Assembly: GCA_961205875.1 (NCBI GenBank)
Contig: OY540810.1
Location: 15,562,001 to 15,626,000, forward strand
DNA length: 64,000 bases
Direction of reading: 5' to 3'
Origin: Sialis fuliginosa
Lineage: Eukaryota; Arthropoda; Insecta; Megaloptera; Sialidae
This document shows, one piece after another, positions 25,224 to 36,999 of the stretch. A program made the position numbers and the translations under genes. Every line of letters starts with the position of its first letter. Position 1 is the first letter of the stretch. The notes under the pieces are model-generated. The model was not told the origin of the DNA. It did no database searches and saw nothing but the letters and a program-made list of their open reading frames with translations.

Positions 25224-25736
25224 AACATCTGCCAAGTGAATGCACAGTGCTTCCTCGTGCTAAATTCATCAAAGAGAGTTAATTATCAAACAATTTTAAT
25301 GTTTGACAATTTTAATCTAAATATAAATTTTTCTGTTATGCAAACGTCAAAATGACATTTAATATGTCCAATTTAAAGAAAATTAAGATTAATTTTTGCA
25401 AGGGAATATTTTACAACAAATGTTGTGGTGACTCCACCTTAAGCGATTTTGATGATTTTGAAATGGGACCATCCTCAAGCCAAACACAACCAACTAACCA
25501 AGTTTCATTAATATCAGTTCAGTGGTTCATGAGTTATGCGTGTGACAAGGATTCAGGGGACAGACAGACAGACACAAACATACACACACACATACAGATA
25601 GACATTGAATGAAAAGTGTTTGTTTTGACCTGAAATGGAAAGATCAAGTTTAAATTTTGAAATCGAAGAACATTTTTTTTTCTCATTTTGGAACGATCAC
25701 AAAGCTTCGCGTATCTTAGATATGGCGAGGAAGCAA
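25224..25736 (+). repeat. Dispersed family D1, copy D (full length, best preserved)
   Basis: Has all sections in order from ACATCTGCCAAGTGAATGC to GGCGAGGAAGCAA, with the TGCTTCCTCG / CGAGGAAGCA inverted words near its two ends. The 86-codon ORF reading the GACAGACAGAC run is not a gene. Confidence 0.82.
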
Positions 25737-26300
25737 AAACTTACTGTAGATATAAGTAATTAGAAAAAATTAACACAGTCATCTACAACGTTCAAGCATC
25801 ATAATATAAAAATACTTTCGAAGAAAACCATTAAAAAAATCTAAATCAATATTTTCCAATGTATTTTAATACAACAAAATTATAATATCATAAAAACATT
25901 GACGTTAAAACAAGGGAATCCATTTCAATGCGATGCAAAACCATAAGGAATCTAAGTTTAGTGGTAACAATAGTTTTCACTAAGAGCAAAAAACTGTTTT
26001 TCATTGCCTGAATTTAACGGTAGCAAAAAAACTTCAATCGTAATTTACATAATTAAAATTACCCACTGTGAATCTTATATTTTATCATTAGTTTCATTAA
26101 TTATACAATTCTATTATTTTATGTTTTTTTTTATATAAATTCAAAATCTTATTTATTTATTTAAATCTATTAAATAGTAATTTATGATAGAATAGAAAAT
26201 TGAGACTAGCTTAAATTTTTACAGGACGAGACTGCAGATGAGTTTTATCTTAAAAAAAAATTAAAGCCAGTCTCGTACGATCTTTTTCTAAATTTATTAC

Positions 26301-26749
26301 TAGAGCTGGGCGCGTGAGTAATTTTTGCTCACGATCACGCACGCTCACGAGAGAAAAAAATTTAGTCACGCCCGCTCACTCACGGTTACAAAAAAAGTAT
26401 TCACGATCACGCCCGCTCACGAACTCTATTTTTTTACTCACGCCCGATCACGCACGGCGGGTCACGCTCGTGACCCGAATAATATATTATAAATAAAATG
26501 TTTAATATAAAAATTCGATTTAACAGATTATCATATATGCATGAGATCAGAAATTAAAGAAATATCAAAATTTACATACATATACTCACGGACTCACGCA
26601 CGACAAAAATGTACTCACGCCCGGTCACGCCCGATTGTTTTATTTTGACTCACGATCACGCCCGCTCACGATCCAATATTTGAAAATCGCTCACGTCACG
26701 TCGGGTCACGGCCGTGACCCGAAAAATTCACGGCCCGCGCCCAGCTCTA
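26301..26749. mobile_element. 449-bp hAT-type MITE with perfect 8-bp duplication
   Basis: Ends TAGAGCTGGGCGCG and its complement CGCGCCCAGCTCTA. TTTATTAC occurs directly outside both ends (26293-26300 and 26750-26757), the 8-bp duplication of hAT elements. The interior is GC-richer than anything around and is built of irregular CACGCCCGCTCACG / CACGATCACG repeats on both sides of an A/T-rich core. This is typical of subterminal transposase-binding arrays. No transposase is present. Confidence 0.88.
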
Positions 26750-27216
26750 TTTATTACCATACTTTGAAAACTTCGTGACGAGTCCAACAACTTTTTTATT
26801 TGCGAAAATTTTAAAAAATGGGGCATTTTCGAACGTACAGCCACGGAATTACCGAGCGGCGGACTGGGAAAACGACCCAAGATATTTGTCGGACAAAATG
26901 ACCAATGGATTGTAAAAATAATTATTTAATAATCTTACAAACAGGTAACTGGTAATAAACTATAATAACCTTGTTATTTTGACATGTTCGAGATAGCAAA
27001 TTAGGTGATACCCCACTATTTTTGTCCGACAATTTATTTTACAATTCATCATTTTGTCCGACAAATATCTTGGGCCGTTTTTCTAGTCCGCCATCCGGAA
27101 AATTCTGCGGCTGCACGTTCGAGAATGCCCCATTTTTAAGAATTTTCTCAAATAAAAAATTTGTTAGACTTGTCAAAAAGAAGCCACACACGAAGTTTCA
27201 GAAGTATGGTAATAAA
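26750..27216. mobile_element. Foldback interrupted at its left end by the hAT MITE
   Basis: Left arm (from TTATTACCATACTTTG) and right arm (ending CAGAAGTATGGTAATAAA) are inverted copies of about 165 bp. They include GAATGCCCCATTTTT, CAAGATATTTGTCGG and AAAATTGTTAGAC-like words. Its own left terminus TTTATTAC is the target of the hAT MITE, which duplicated it. Right-side ORFs are chance. Confidence 0.75.
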
Positions 27217-27389
27217 AGGATCGAGGTACTGAGGACTAATAACTTTTATTAAAATTTTTTTCTATCAATATTTTTTTTAAAACGTTTATTTTCTTAAAAA
27301 AAATTTTTTTGGAAAAAAATGAATAAAACTTGGATTATAGATAATAATAATATTCTTTACAACTTTTACTTAAAACATTGTTTCATAAT

Positions 27390-27560
27390 ACGCCCCGTTT
27401 CATAAATAATTTAAAAAAATATAAAAACTGACATCCGTTTTCCGTTGTAAGACTTTTTCTCCAAACGTATATTGATCCTAAATATAAAATTCCACCCTTC
27501 ATCGTTATTTAGTAACAGCGTCTACAGATCGACCGACAGACACACAGGCGTCATTGGGAT
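27390..27560 (+). repeat. Second copy of the GACAGACCGACA repeat
   Basis: Matches the words listed for 35115-35400 in the same order and spacing. Confidence 0.5.
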
Positions 27561-27589
27561 AATGTTTTTTGTGTGTGTATAATTACTGT

Positions 27590-27752
27590 ACTTAATTATA
27601 CAGTACATTTAATATAAGAATAGAAAAAAAATGAAATTTTTGCTAAATCACGATCCCCTACACCTCCCAACATACCACCGGGGGCTGCGACTGTTGGATA
27701 TATACCGTTAGAATTAGCACGGTCAAATTTACCATCTTTAAATGCAAATTTG
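27590..27752 (-). CDS. Possible exon or coding relic
   Basis: A minus-strand frame of about 50 codons reads FAFKDGKFDRANSNGIYP then TVAAPGGMLGGVGDRDLAKI. It is GC-richer than its surroundings and Gly/Pro/Asp-rich. I see a possible acceptor AG upstream but no convincing donor. I do not recognise the product. Confidence 0.25.
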
Positions 27753-28016
27753 TTTCAAAGTATCGTTGTATTTAAAACTTTGACTACACTATATTCATTA
27801 CTTTTTCAATCGATCCCGCATGCAAAGTAGGTACGTACTTTGCTAGAAATAGAAAAACTACGAGTATATATTTAATTTGTAGTTTGCGATAGTACGCGCG
27901 CTACTGATTAAATATTATGGTACTATCTCTCTCTGTAAAACTTACTTCTGTAAGGAACTATTTTTAATTTATTTTTTTACGAATTAAATGGAAAAATAAT
28001 GCACATCATTTTTGGT

Positions 28017-29011
28017 ACTGTTTAATTCTGGTCTCGATCGCATCTCGTAAAAATTGAAACTATCTCGTCTAGGTTTCATCTCGTACACTAAATACATCTC
28101 GGTCTCGTATGAATTAATATTTATATTTTTCTGTAATTATACCTTAACTATTAAAAATTAACATCAAAAGGTAAATTTCTTCCTCACCATATCGAAGATA
28201 CGAGAAGCTTTGTGATCGTTTTAAAATGAGAAAAAAGTGTTCTCCGATTTCAAAATTTTAACTTCATTATTCCGTTCCAGATCAAGAAAAACACTTTTCG
28301 TTCCGTTACTACCTATTTATATATGTGTCTGTCTGTCTGTCCTCTGAATCCTTGTTACACGCATAACTCATTAACAACTAAACCGATATTATTGAAACAT
28401 GGTTGGACGGTTGACTCTGGCTTGAGGTTGGTTCTATTTTAAGATCATCAAAATCGTGTGTAATGGGGAGAGGTGACATCCCAAAATATTTATTTTTTCA
28501 AGATATCTCAAGAACGACACATGTTACGTGAAAATTTTGTAGCATCTTTTTTGTAGAGCATTCAATTTTTATAATATACATAGGTCATTACAACGTTTGT
28601 TGTAAAATATTCTATTACAAATATTTATCTTAATTTGCTTTAAAAAATCACCATTGTTTTTAATTCGCTATTTACTTTGACATATTAAATAACCATTTGA
28701 CGTCTTGAATATCTTTTTGATATTTTAAATGTCATTTTGATAATTACAAAAAAATTAAAAATATACGAAAAAATAACCAGACATATAAACGAATTAATAT
28801 TTTAAAATAAAATTGTATGAAAATTAAATGTTTAACCAATCTTAAGCAGAATTTTTTTTTACCAAATTGTTGAATTTATTTTAAAACCGAGACATAAATA
28901 ATCATCTCTAACTCGTCTCGTCCGAATTGAAACCAATCTCATCTCGACCGAACTTAAGGCACTCTCGTCTCGATCTAATTTCGTGACCTAGACCGAGAAG
29001 TGCAGCCCTAG
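28017..29011. mobile_element. hAT-like CTCGTCTCG element with nested repeat copy
   Basis: The right end is the complement of TAGGGCTGCACTTCTCGGTC (near 28990-29011). Both flanking segments (28030-28115 and 28890-28990) are packed with CTCGTCTCG-type words. Between them sits a minus-strand copy of the dispersed repeat family (28177-28850). The left terminus is not recognisable. Confidence 0.5.
28177..28850 (-). repeat. Dispersed family D1, copy E (nested)
   Basis: Minus-strand copy starting TTCTTCCTCACCATATCGAAG, with the CTGTCTGTCTGTCC run near 28328 and the GACATATTAAAT section near 28680. It lies between two halves of a CTCGTCTCG hAT-like element, so it inserted after that element. Confidence 0.75.
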
Positions 29012-29699
29012 TTATAAAAATAAAAATAGGAACCAAAAATTAAAAACATTACTAATTTGTATCGTCATCATCGTGCCAATTGTTGAAAAGGGTCATTTAA
29101 ACACATTGATACTCACTTGCGTATAATAAATTACCCAGAAAACACCAAGCGCACTTCGATAAAAATACCATTATATATCTGTTTCACGCAGTTTTAATAA
29201 ATCACAATTTCATATAATATATGGAGACGATATGTGTGTGATGATACGCAATTTATTATTATTAAATTATTTTGTACACATATGATACAAAACGACAATA
29301 AATTATTTATGAATACATATTCAAATAATAATACATGCGACAACGCGACGTGACAAATAAGTTGAAATGTGATAATAGCCAATTTGAATGTGTAAATATA
29401 TTTTATATTATTGTTAATCGACAGGAATGGCGTCGTTAAATGAATATAATGATTGAAATTACATTTTAATGTTCTCGGAATATATTCATTATTTGTATTG
29501 GGTTACACATGATGCACAATTAAACAAAATCGGAACGTATTAAGTTGGTTTTGCAATTAAGACCTAAGAAAAGTTAAAAGTAAGGTAGTAGGTACTAAGG
29601 CTACATGCTAAGATGGACTAAAATTTTCACGTGATCAAGACGAGACGATAATACAATACAAAAATTAAACTAAATGGCAGTTACTTAAGGTAGTTAATA

Positions 29700-30620
29700 T
29701 TAAGGGGGCAGACCTAGTAAGAATTTTGAAAAATCCATTTTTTTGCATTTTCTCAAAGTAGAATATTTCAAAAGTATTCTCTGAAAAATTCAGACAAATG
29801 TCTTGTCCATAGACGATTCAGTGTAAGTTCCAAAATAAATTTTTTATCTGCATGCAATTAGTACTCAAAACTTTAAACGCGTTTTTCTCGAAACCATGTT
29901 TTCGAAGTCGGTGATCACTGTAACTTGAGAACGGCTTCGCCGATTGGTTTGAAATTTTTCTCACTTATTCTATACATAATTGTCTTCAGGATGAACGAAG
30001 GATTTTTTTTTTGACGATTATTATTTTTTTTATAGCCGAAAATGCGAGTGAAATTTTAGTCGAATAAAGAATTTTGGCTTTCAATATCCGCCATTTTGTG
30101 AAAATTCAAAATTTTTCAAATCTTTCGTTCATCCGGAACATTATGTCATTAGCTAATGATCCCTTATGTTTTTTTTTATTTCAGATGATCTAGTAATGAG
30201 CAGCAGTGATCACGGCAAAACACTTTTTTTAGACCCCTCCCAAATTTGCTGTATCCCATTTATTTTTTAATATTTTGCCATCAAAAAATTACAATGTTTT
30301 CTCTAAATACATATCTTTCATGTGGAAAAACATTTGTTATTCATTATTTTAATGCGTGGCCAAAAGAAAATCTTAAAATACATACCGATTAAGGGATAAC
30401 AACACCACTCTAAGATTAAAAAAAATCGATTTTTTTGCCTAAACAATGCTTTAATATCATAAAAAAACAATATGCACTTGGTTCTATAGTATTAAAAAAT
30501 TACAGTGCAGAAGGTGCTTAAGTTTACTCAAAAGGTCACCAGGTTACGCTACGTAAAACTTACTAGTCATAAAACTTACAACGCGTTTTTCTCGAAACCA
30601 CTTTTTTCAATCTTAGCGAA
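29700..30620. repeat. Probable dispersed repeat
   Basis: AACGCGTTTTTCTCGAAACCA occurs near 29877 and again near 30581. The phrase AACGGCTTCGCCGATTGGTTTGAAATTTTT is of the kind shared by many insect repeats. No termini were found. Confidence 0.35.
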
Positions 30621-30819
30621 CACATTATTCAACACGATTGCATGGATCCGTTTGAAATTTTGACAGTATAGCTTCATAATTGGATCCTTTATAGAAGAAC
30701 ATAGGGGTTTTTCGATTCGATGTAAACTTTTTATTTTATAAACAATTTACTACTTATTTTAATCATTACAACATATCATGCTTTTGCTGAGTCAAATATA
30801 TATAAGATACGGTATCTTA

Positions 30820-31345
30820 AGCTAGGGTGGCTCAGTACATATTACAATAATATTAAATCTACAAAAAAATGTCTTAGAATTATATCACGAAAGGGACCTC
30901 TCCTCTTTCGTTAAATTTAAAATAGTCACGGTGCATTATGTTTTTAAAAAAATATCCTGAGCTTTTTCTGAATAGTATTCAGAATCATCAATATCCAACA
31001 AGAAATGAATACTTACTCAAAATTAAATTTACCAATATAAATACAGTATAAAAAGGGCCGTATATATTACTAAATATTAAAATAATAAATATTTACTCAA
31101 AATTAAATTTACCAATATAAATACAGTATAAAGGGCCGTATATATTACTAAATAATAATAAAAATTTTCAATACACTACCTGACAATATTAAAACTATTA
31201 TCCAGTAAAAACTAAAATATACAATTAATAACATTCTTGCCGGAACGCTCTTATTTATTCTATTGACGAATTTTTAAACGAATGAAACTTCTTAAAGTTT
31301 CATTTCAAATGATTGCTCATTTACCATTATTATTATTATTATTTT
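30820..31345 (+). pseudogene. Decayed LINE 3' end (C-terminal ORF2 relic plus tail)
   Basis: Broken plus-strand frames give pieces alignable by eye to the C-terminus of the intact ORF2 at 55.4-58.3 kb: KYPELFLN near 30950, YPTRNEYLLKIKF (like its YNTRNK block), NTLPDNIKTI (like NKLPSYIKIL), and a terminal IYSIDEFLNE just before a stop at 31283-31285, matching its YSLDDFMND end. Stops and frameshifts interrupt the frame. A segment of about 75 bp (31009-31076) is duplicated in tandem (31085-31151). It ends in an (ATT)n run at about 31324-31344, as the intact element does. Related family, old copy. Confidence 0.75.
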
Positions 31346-31817
31346 GTAAAAAAAAATTTACTTAACAAGGAATAAATTATCATAACAATCATAACAATAA
31401 CTAATTAAAAATAAAATTTACCCCCCCCCCCACTTATTCAACTGACACGATACTGTAACTACTCAAATAAAACTAGTTGTTTTAAACATAATTATTCTGC
31501 ATCAAAAAATAAACGAAACAAATGGCTGGCTATAAAACAATGCAATCGCTTCAGGTCTGTAGAATAAGGATAACTTGTAGTGGGAAGGAAGAGAACAGAA
31601 AGGGAGGCACGCCACACACGTAGCGTATAGGTAAATACCGAATTACAAGGCGGCCCATAGTTTTTTTAGCACCTCGACAAAATTTGCGAACGAATCCAAC
31701 AGACACGTCGTCCTTGATGTGTGCTTATCATCAATCTAAGTGACGTCACATGCCTGATTTCCATAACAAATGCCGTGCACAAAAGAAAACTGAAATGAAA
31801 ATCCGGCTGCCTGCTCA

Positions 31818-31833
31818 CACACACACACACACA
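31818..31833. repeat. (AC)n microsatellite
   Basis: About eight AC units, followed by ATACAGGATG, a transposon-end-like word. Confidence 0.8.
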
Positions 31834-31893
31834 CATACAGGATGATAGAAAGTCCTTGAACTATTTTATCTCTCTTCTTATCCGTTTAATTTA

Positions 31894-31975
31894 TTAAAAA
31901 CATCTGCCAAGTAAATGCACAGTGCTTCCTCGTACTAAATTCACCAAAGGTAGTTCATTGTTGAACAATTTAAGG
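31894..31975 (+). repeat. Dispersed family D1, copy F (5' fragment)
   Basis: Only the first 80 or so bases: ACATCTGCCAAGTAAATGC through GTTGAACAATTTAA. Confidence 0.75.
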
Positions 31976-32932
31976 CTATGTTCCGATATACACTGCGAGC
32001 ACTGTGACTTCTGACGTCACTCAACTTTACTGGATTGTTCGTTCCGTTTTAGATTTTGTACTGAAAACGATGGTGAATTTTCTATAACTGAATACTTTGC
32101 AGTTACTGTAGACCGCCATTTTGAAACTAATGTCAAAATAAAGACCAGATATATTTATACCACTGATCTGATATTATTTAACTGGATAGTGGATACCTAT
32201 GGAATTACTATTAAACCGGATGGCTAAATTTCATACATTTTCTAACAGTATCATTTCCATTTGCGCATGCGCGAGACGCAACACTGAACTCAATTTTGAT
32301 ATGATATAGAGGTATGTGACGTGCTTCTATAGTTTCTTTATTCAATTGTTAATCAGATTTGACAGTTAATATGCATCTATGGTTGTTTATTTAGTTATTA
32401 TTTGATAATTAAAATAAATTACAGGTATTCGCGTGTTAAATAAGTGTATTGTAGTTGATATACAATTGAACTTGTATGTATTTATTTATATATTTAACAA
32501 ATCAATTTGAAAAATTTGAATTTCGAACATCCGTTGACGCATGCGCATAATCAGTTTCGGTTGTTAGGAAATATTCAATTTCAGCCATCATGTCTGACTT
32601 ATCATCAGTCCAGCCATGTCAATGATTTATACCGATGAAGTGGCCAGATTCATAGCATTTCTATGCAGGACATCACTTTTTATATCCTCTGATTATATAA
32701 AGTACAATAATAAATAAATAATTCAAATATTATTTTCAATAATGAAAAAAAATAGCAATTCAAAAAATTTATATTGTTGCGTCAATTTGTTTAATTATAT
32801 TAGTGCATTTCAATTAAGGCTAAATTATTTATTCTTATTTATACTTACTCTTGATTATATGTTCCATAAATGTTATTAATTCATCTTCAAATAACCTGAT
32901 AATAAAAAATACATCTAAAGTTAACCTTAAAT

Positions 32933-33358
32933 TAGGGTTGTCAGACGTCCCGATTAATCGGAATTGTCACCGTTTTTTAGTCTCATGTCCCGGTGTCCCG
33001 AACAAACCTTTCGGGACGCCCAAAAGTCCCGTTTTTCAAATTTTGCATCTATGGTTTGTTTATTCAATTGTTGAATTCAAATTTGACAGTTAACATCATT
33101 TTTGACTTACAATCAGTCCATCCATGTCAATAATCGATTCATTGAAATTTTTCTAATAAACACACGCGATTTTCAACGAGTTGGTGAGTTATTGGTTGTT
33201 ATTAAAATTATAATTAATAAATGATTAGTATTAAAATTTATAAATTTTATTTTATTATTTAATAGAAATTAAAAATAAAATGATTGAATATTGTTGATTT
33301 TTTTCGGGGGGGGGGGGGGGGGGTCCCGATTTGAGTCACAAGAAATCTGACAACCCTA
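32933..33358. mobile_element. 426-bp hAT-type MITE
   Basis: TAGGGTTGTCAGACGTCCCG at the left; the right end is the complement TCTGACAACCCTA preceded by GGTCCCGATT. CTTAAAT lies just outside both ends (32926-32932, 33359-33365), 7 bp of a probable 8-bp duplication. The interior has CCCGG-rich words and a poly-G run at 33306-33323. A stretch near 33045-33130 is related to sequence outside the element (32338-32385 and 32583-32627). Confidence 0.75.
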
Positions 33359-34657
33359 CTTAAATGCATCTGCTTCTGTCAGTTGCTTTCAAATTTTGAT
33401 CACGTGATCGGACTACTGTGACTGCCGCGTGTATTTAGCATCAGCACTGGCAGTAGTAAAATGGCGGCGATCAATGACGTCATTAATATTGCTAGGGTAC
33501 TGTAAGAGAGCACTGGAAGCCTTTCATATCGCTTTAAAAATTATCTTAACGAAATTTTTCTCCGACTTGCGTTACATTTTTTTTACTGCAGGAAAAAATT
33601 AGTGTTAAAAAAAGAAAAAAGGAAAAAATGTGAGTTTTTTATATCGCCTGTACTGTAGTACGATATAAAATATTTTATTATCTATTTATTTTAATGTAGC
33701 TGCGTTAATATGGCATTTCAAACAATTTACAAAGATCAAAGGAAAATTACAAGTTAAAATATACGTACAAACATAGATTATTAAAAATTCAATTAGACCG
33801 TTTTTTTATATACATTTTACGGTTTCAAATAACAAAATTTATTCCTGAAAGCAATTAAGTGTAAGTGATATTGAAAAAAAAAAACTCTCTTAAATCTTTT
33901 TATTTATTAATTTATTTTAGGTACCTAGTACCTGCTTTAAACATCCCGTTTTTGTGAAATAGATTATTTATTTTTAATATTTTGATCCTTATTTCTTCGA
34001 TGCTTAGAAATAGTTTTATAGAAAACAAGTCAAATTTTGTAAAATAATCTTCAGATAATGAATTATTTTTACAATACGTGAATGATACAAAAATATTAGG
34101 ATTGGTGTTAACAAAGAATGATACAAAAACTATAGTTGTACATTTATCCTAAAAGCTGTGGGCGTTATATTTGCATACAGGGGCATATCCGGAAAATTTC
34201 CCAAAGAGGGGAGAAACCTTGTAGTTAAATTATCACATTTTTTATAAAAACATTACATTTTATTAAAAATAATTTAATGTTTACAAATTGATTGTGTTGA
34301 ATTGATAAAACATAATCTATGAATGAAGACTTGTTAATCGGCATATTTACGAATCACAGTTGTTTATAAATTACATTTTTGTTAATTAATTATGATTTTT
34401 ATATTTTATTTTATAACGACAAGCGCATTGGACCCGGTGTTACCCAGGGATATTAATTCAATTAAACATAAAGTAATCATACCCACCCGACATTTGAATT
34501 ATTTAATTGCTGATAATTTTCTTGTGATCTCGGCATTATTGATCCACAATTTACTATAATTATGCCAAATCTCAGCTTAATTTCCAGGTCAAAGAGTTAA
34601 TGAGTTAGAAGGTTGATAGATACACTGTGATTTCGATTTCAGTATGGAATACATATA

Positions 34658-35050
34658 AAAAATATCTGCCATGGGAGCCACGGAACTTTCTTAATTCTGA
34701 CAGTGAACAATGCACGTGATTTTTATTTTATTACTGAAAAAAATTAATAAAAGATAGAAAAAAATTAATTCTTTACAACATGTATCAAATTAATTTTTTT
34801 TGTTTTGTTTTTGCTTTTGACAATTTTTTAATTTTCAAATTATTTTTGAAATAAGGAAAATGTTTAATATAAAAAATGTGGAGTATGTTATTAATATTAT
34901 TATCTATAATTTATTCCCCATACATTTTTTCCAACATTTATGATTTAGCTAGAAATATTTTTTTTAAATAATTAATTAGAATCACCCACACTGTTCAATC
35001 TCAATATTACGTATAAGAAAGTCCCATGACACTCATGGCAGATATTTTTT
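34658..35050. mobile_element. Element with AATATCTGCCATG ends
   Basis: AAAATATCTGCCATGGGAGC...GAACTTTCTTA at the left pairs with TAAGAAAGTCCCATGACACTCATGGCAGATATTTT at the right. The interior is A/T-rich. A second, more diverged copy is at about 54200-54540, where AAGAAAGTCTCATGG and TAAGAAAGTCCCATGAC both occur. Confidence 0.6.
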
Positions 35051-35114
35051 CTATGTTATGAACCATATGAAATGTAAAAAATGAATAGAACATAAATTAT
35101 AGATAAAAATATTA

Positions 35115-35400
35115 TCTACGATTTTTAATCTTACCATTTTTCTGTAATTCGCACCGTTTCAAAAATAATAAGAAACATTAAAAAATTGACATTCAGTAAA
35201 CATTCGTTTCCGGTTGAATGATCTTTTTCGAAAATATGAATTTTTCTTCTCAGACAAAAATGAATCTTAAATATAACATTTATCGTATTTGAGTTACAGA
35301 GTTGACAGACCGACATACACACAGACATCATGGCGAAAATAGTCAGAATGGATTCAGGGAAGGTCAAAATGGATAATTCCATCAAAATCCGGATATCGAA
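35115..35400 (+). repeat. Dispersed repeat with GACAGACCGACA run
   Basis: CGCACCGTTTCAAAAATAATAAG, TTCGTTTCCGGTTG and GACAGACCGACATACACAC resemble 27390-27560 (CGCCCCGTTTCATAAATAAT, TCCGTTTTCCGTTG, GACCGACAGACACACAGG). Two copies of one family. ORFs here are not genes. Confidence 0.55.
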
Positions 35401-36689
35401 CAAAATCGGCTTTACTATACTTAATTATACTATATTTCATATAAATATAGTATAAGTAATTAAAAATAAATTTTGTTTTAAAAAAATCTCAATAGAAACC
35501 AAATACGTTTCTGACCCACATGAATAAATTTTGGGAACACTATTAAATCGAAAACATCAAATGTTCCGCAAAAGAGATGATCCAAGAGAAAAAGAATCAA
35601 AACAATCACGTTTTCCTCCCTCCTCCCCCTACACACATACATGTATACATATACAAAACATTTAACGAATTCGCTTAAATTTATATTCATCACAGTGAAA
35701 ATATTTTTCATTCATTTGAATGATATATGCGTTAAATATTTCCACGGTTGATGGTGGAAGGATCCTCGGTGTAAATGGGTCATAGTGACGTGAAAACGCG
35801 TCAAAACAAACGAAGAAAGATGAGCCGCCAGCTCAGGAGAACTTTGCAAAAGGCATCATCAAAAAATAACAAACCCGGCTAGACTTATACTGCAGGATTT
35901 GTGTCAGGAACAAATATTATGTTGTGCTCGAACCAAATGATAAATAAATATATGTAAAATTCTCAACCAACTTCTTTAACTTTTTTACCTCTATATTTCC
36001 GTCATGTTGTTTTAAATAAGTAATGTATTTTTAGTATGTACATACGAGTATGTATGTACCTATTAAAAAAAGGATAATACACTCTCTTAGGCCGCAATAA
36101 CATAAATATGTCAAAGATCTTTTACAAAGATTTGACCATATTTCTTTGGCAATATACGTGATTTTGTGTTATTACGCTACATTAAATATTTGATAATAGG
36201 GACATTTTCTTCTTTCTTTTGATTAATTATCAAAGTGTTTAAATTTTGAATTTGAAACCGCTTATTGCGGTTTTTATAATTAATAAGAAGATTAACATAG
36301 TATATGTAATATTGAATTAGCTTCATATTCAATAATTTATAATTTTGTAGCTGCAAAACAATAACATGGCTTGGTCATAAAATGCACACCCCTTAAACTT
36401 TGTAAGATATTATTAATTAATAAGGTTGTCAACTTTGTCAAATAATTTCTTAAAGAATGTTTTAAAAAATCGGGGTTATTTTCAAATCTTTAAGAGATAT
36501 ATTTTTTGTTAAAAATGAATATTACTAGTAATAATTTTTGATTATGTAAGTACATTTGAAAACATAATAATATTTTTTTACTAAAAGATATAGGGAGAAT
36601 TGGGATAGATGCAAATGTATTCTATATCTTGTTAATTTTTACTACGCAGCTTTATGGCCGGTATTATAAAGGAGCTTGTGAAATTTGCA

Positions 36690-36927
36690 AGCTTGCAAAC
36701 ACTTTCAAACGAGATATCAAACTTATATGGCAGTTCTCTTTGAGTTTTTAATAGATAATTTCATGCGTAGTAAGTTGATTATTACCGTTTTTACTCAAGA
36801 TTAGTAAATACACTTTACTGAATATACTTTACATACCTTTGTTTTTACTTCCTTTGCATGAAATTATCTGCCACAAACTCCAATAGAACTGTCATAAAAG
36901 TTTGATACCCTATTTGAAAGGGTCGAC
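36690..36927. repeat. Inverted repeat, GATATCAAACTT family
   Basis: Arm words CAAACTTATATGGCAGTTCTC and ATAATTTCATGC (36718-36765) pair with GCATGAAATTATCTG and AGAACTGTCATAAAAGTTTG (36858-36905). A poly-C run of about 16 follows at 36928-36943. A similar phrase occurs near 19975-20030. Confidence 0.7.
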
Positions 36928-36999
36928 CCCCCCCCCCCCCCCCGAAATATTTTATGTTTTTAAAATATATGAAATTATTATTACAATTTTTAATTGAAT

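Larger units (their letters stand above)
31741..33500. promoter_or_regulatory. Cluster of CRE-like and NRF-1-like words
   Basis: TGACGTCA at 31741, 32012 and 33475; TGCGCATGCGCG at 32262 and GACGCATGCGCA at 32536; AAAATGGCGGC (YY1-like) at 33460. Such words mark CpG-type housekeeping promoters in animals. A hAT-type MITE splits the region. No exon was recognised, so it may also be repeat sequence. Confidence 0.3.

Noticed and set aside
25352-25612. 86-codon ORF with SSSQTQPTNQVSL
   Set aside because: Translation of the dispersed repeat and its GACAGAC run; related readings appear in other copies.
32581-32630. Second hammerhead candidate (TCATCAG near 32598)
   Set aside because: No GAAA core or stems in the right positions.
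36928-36943. Poly-C/poly-G runs (also 31421, 33306, 40269) as functional elements
   Set aside because: Simple homopolymers; nothing beside them suggests a role.
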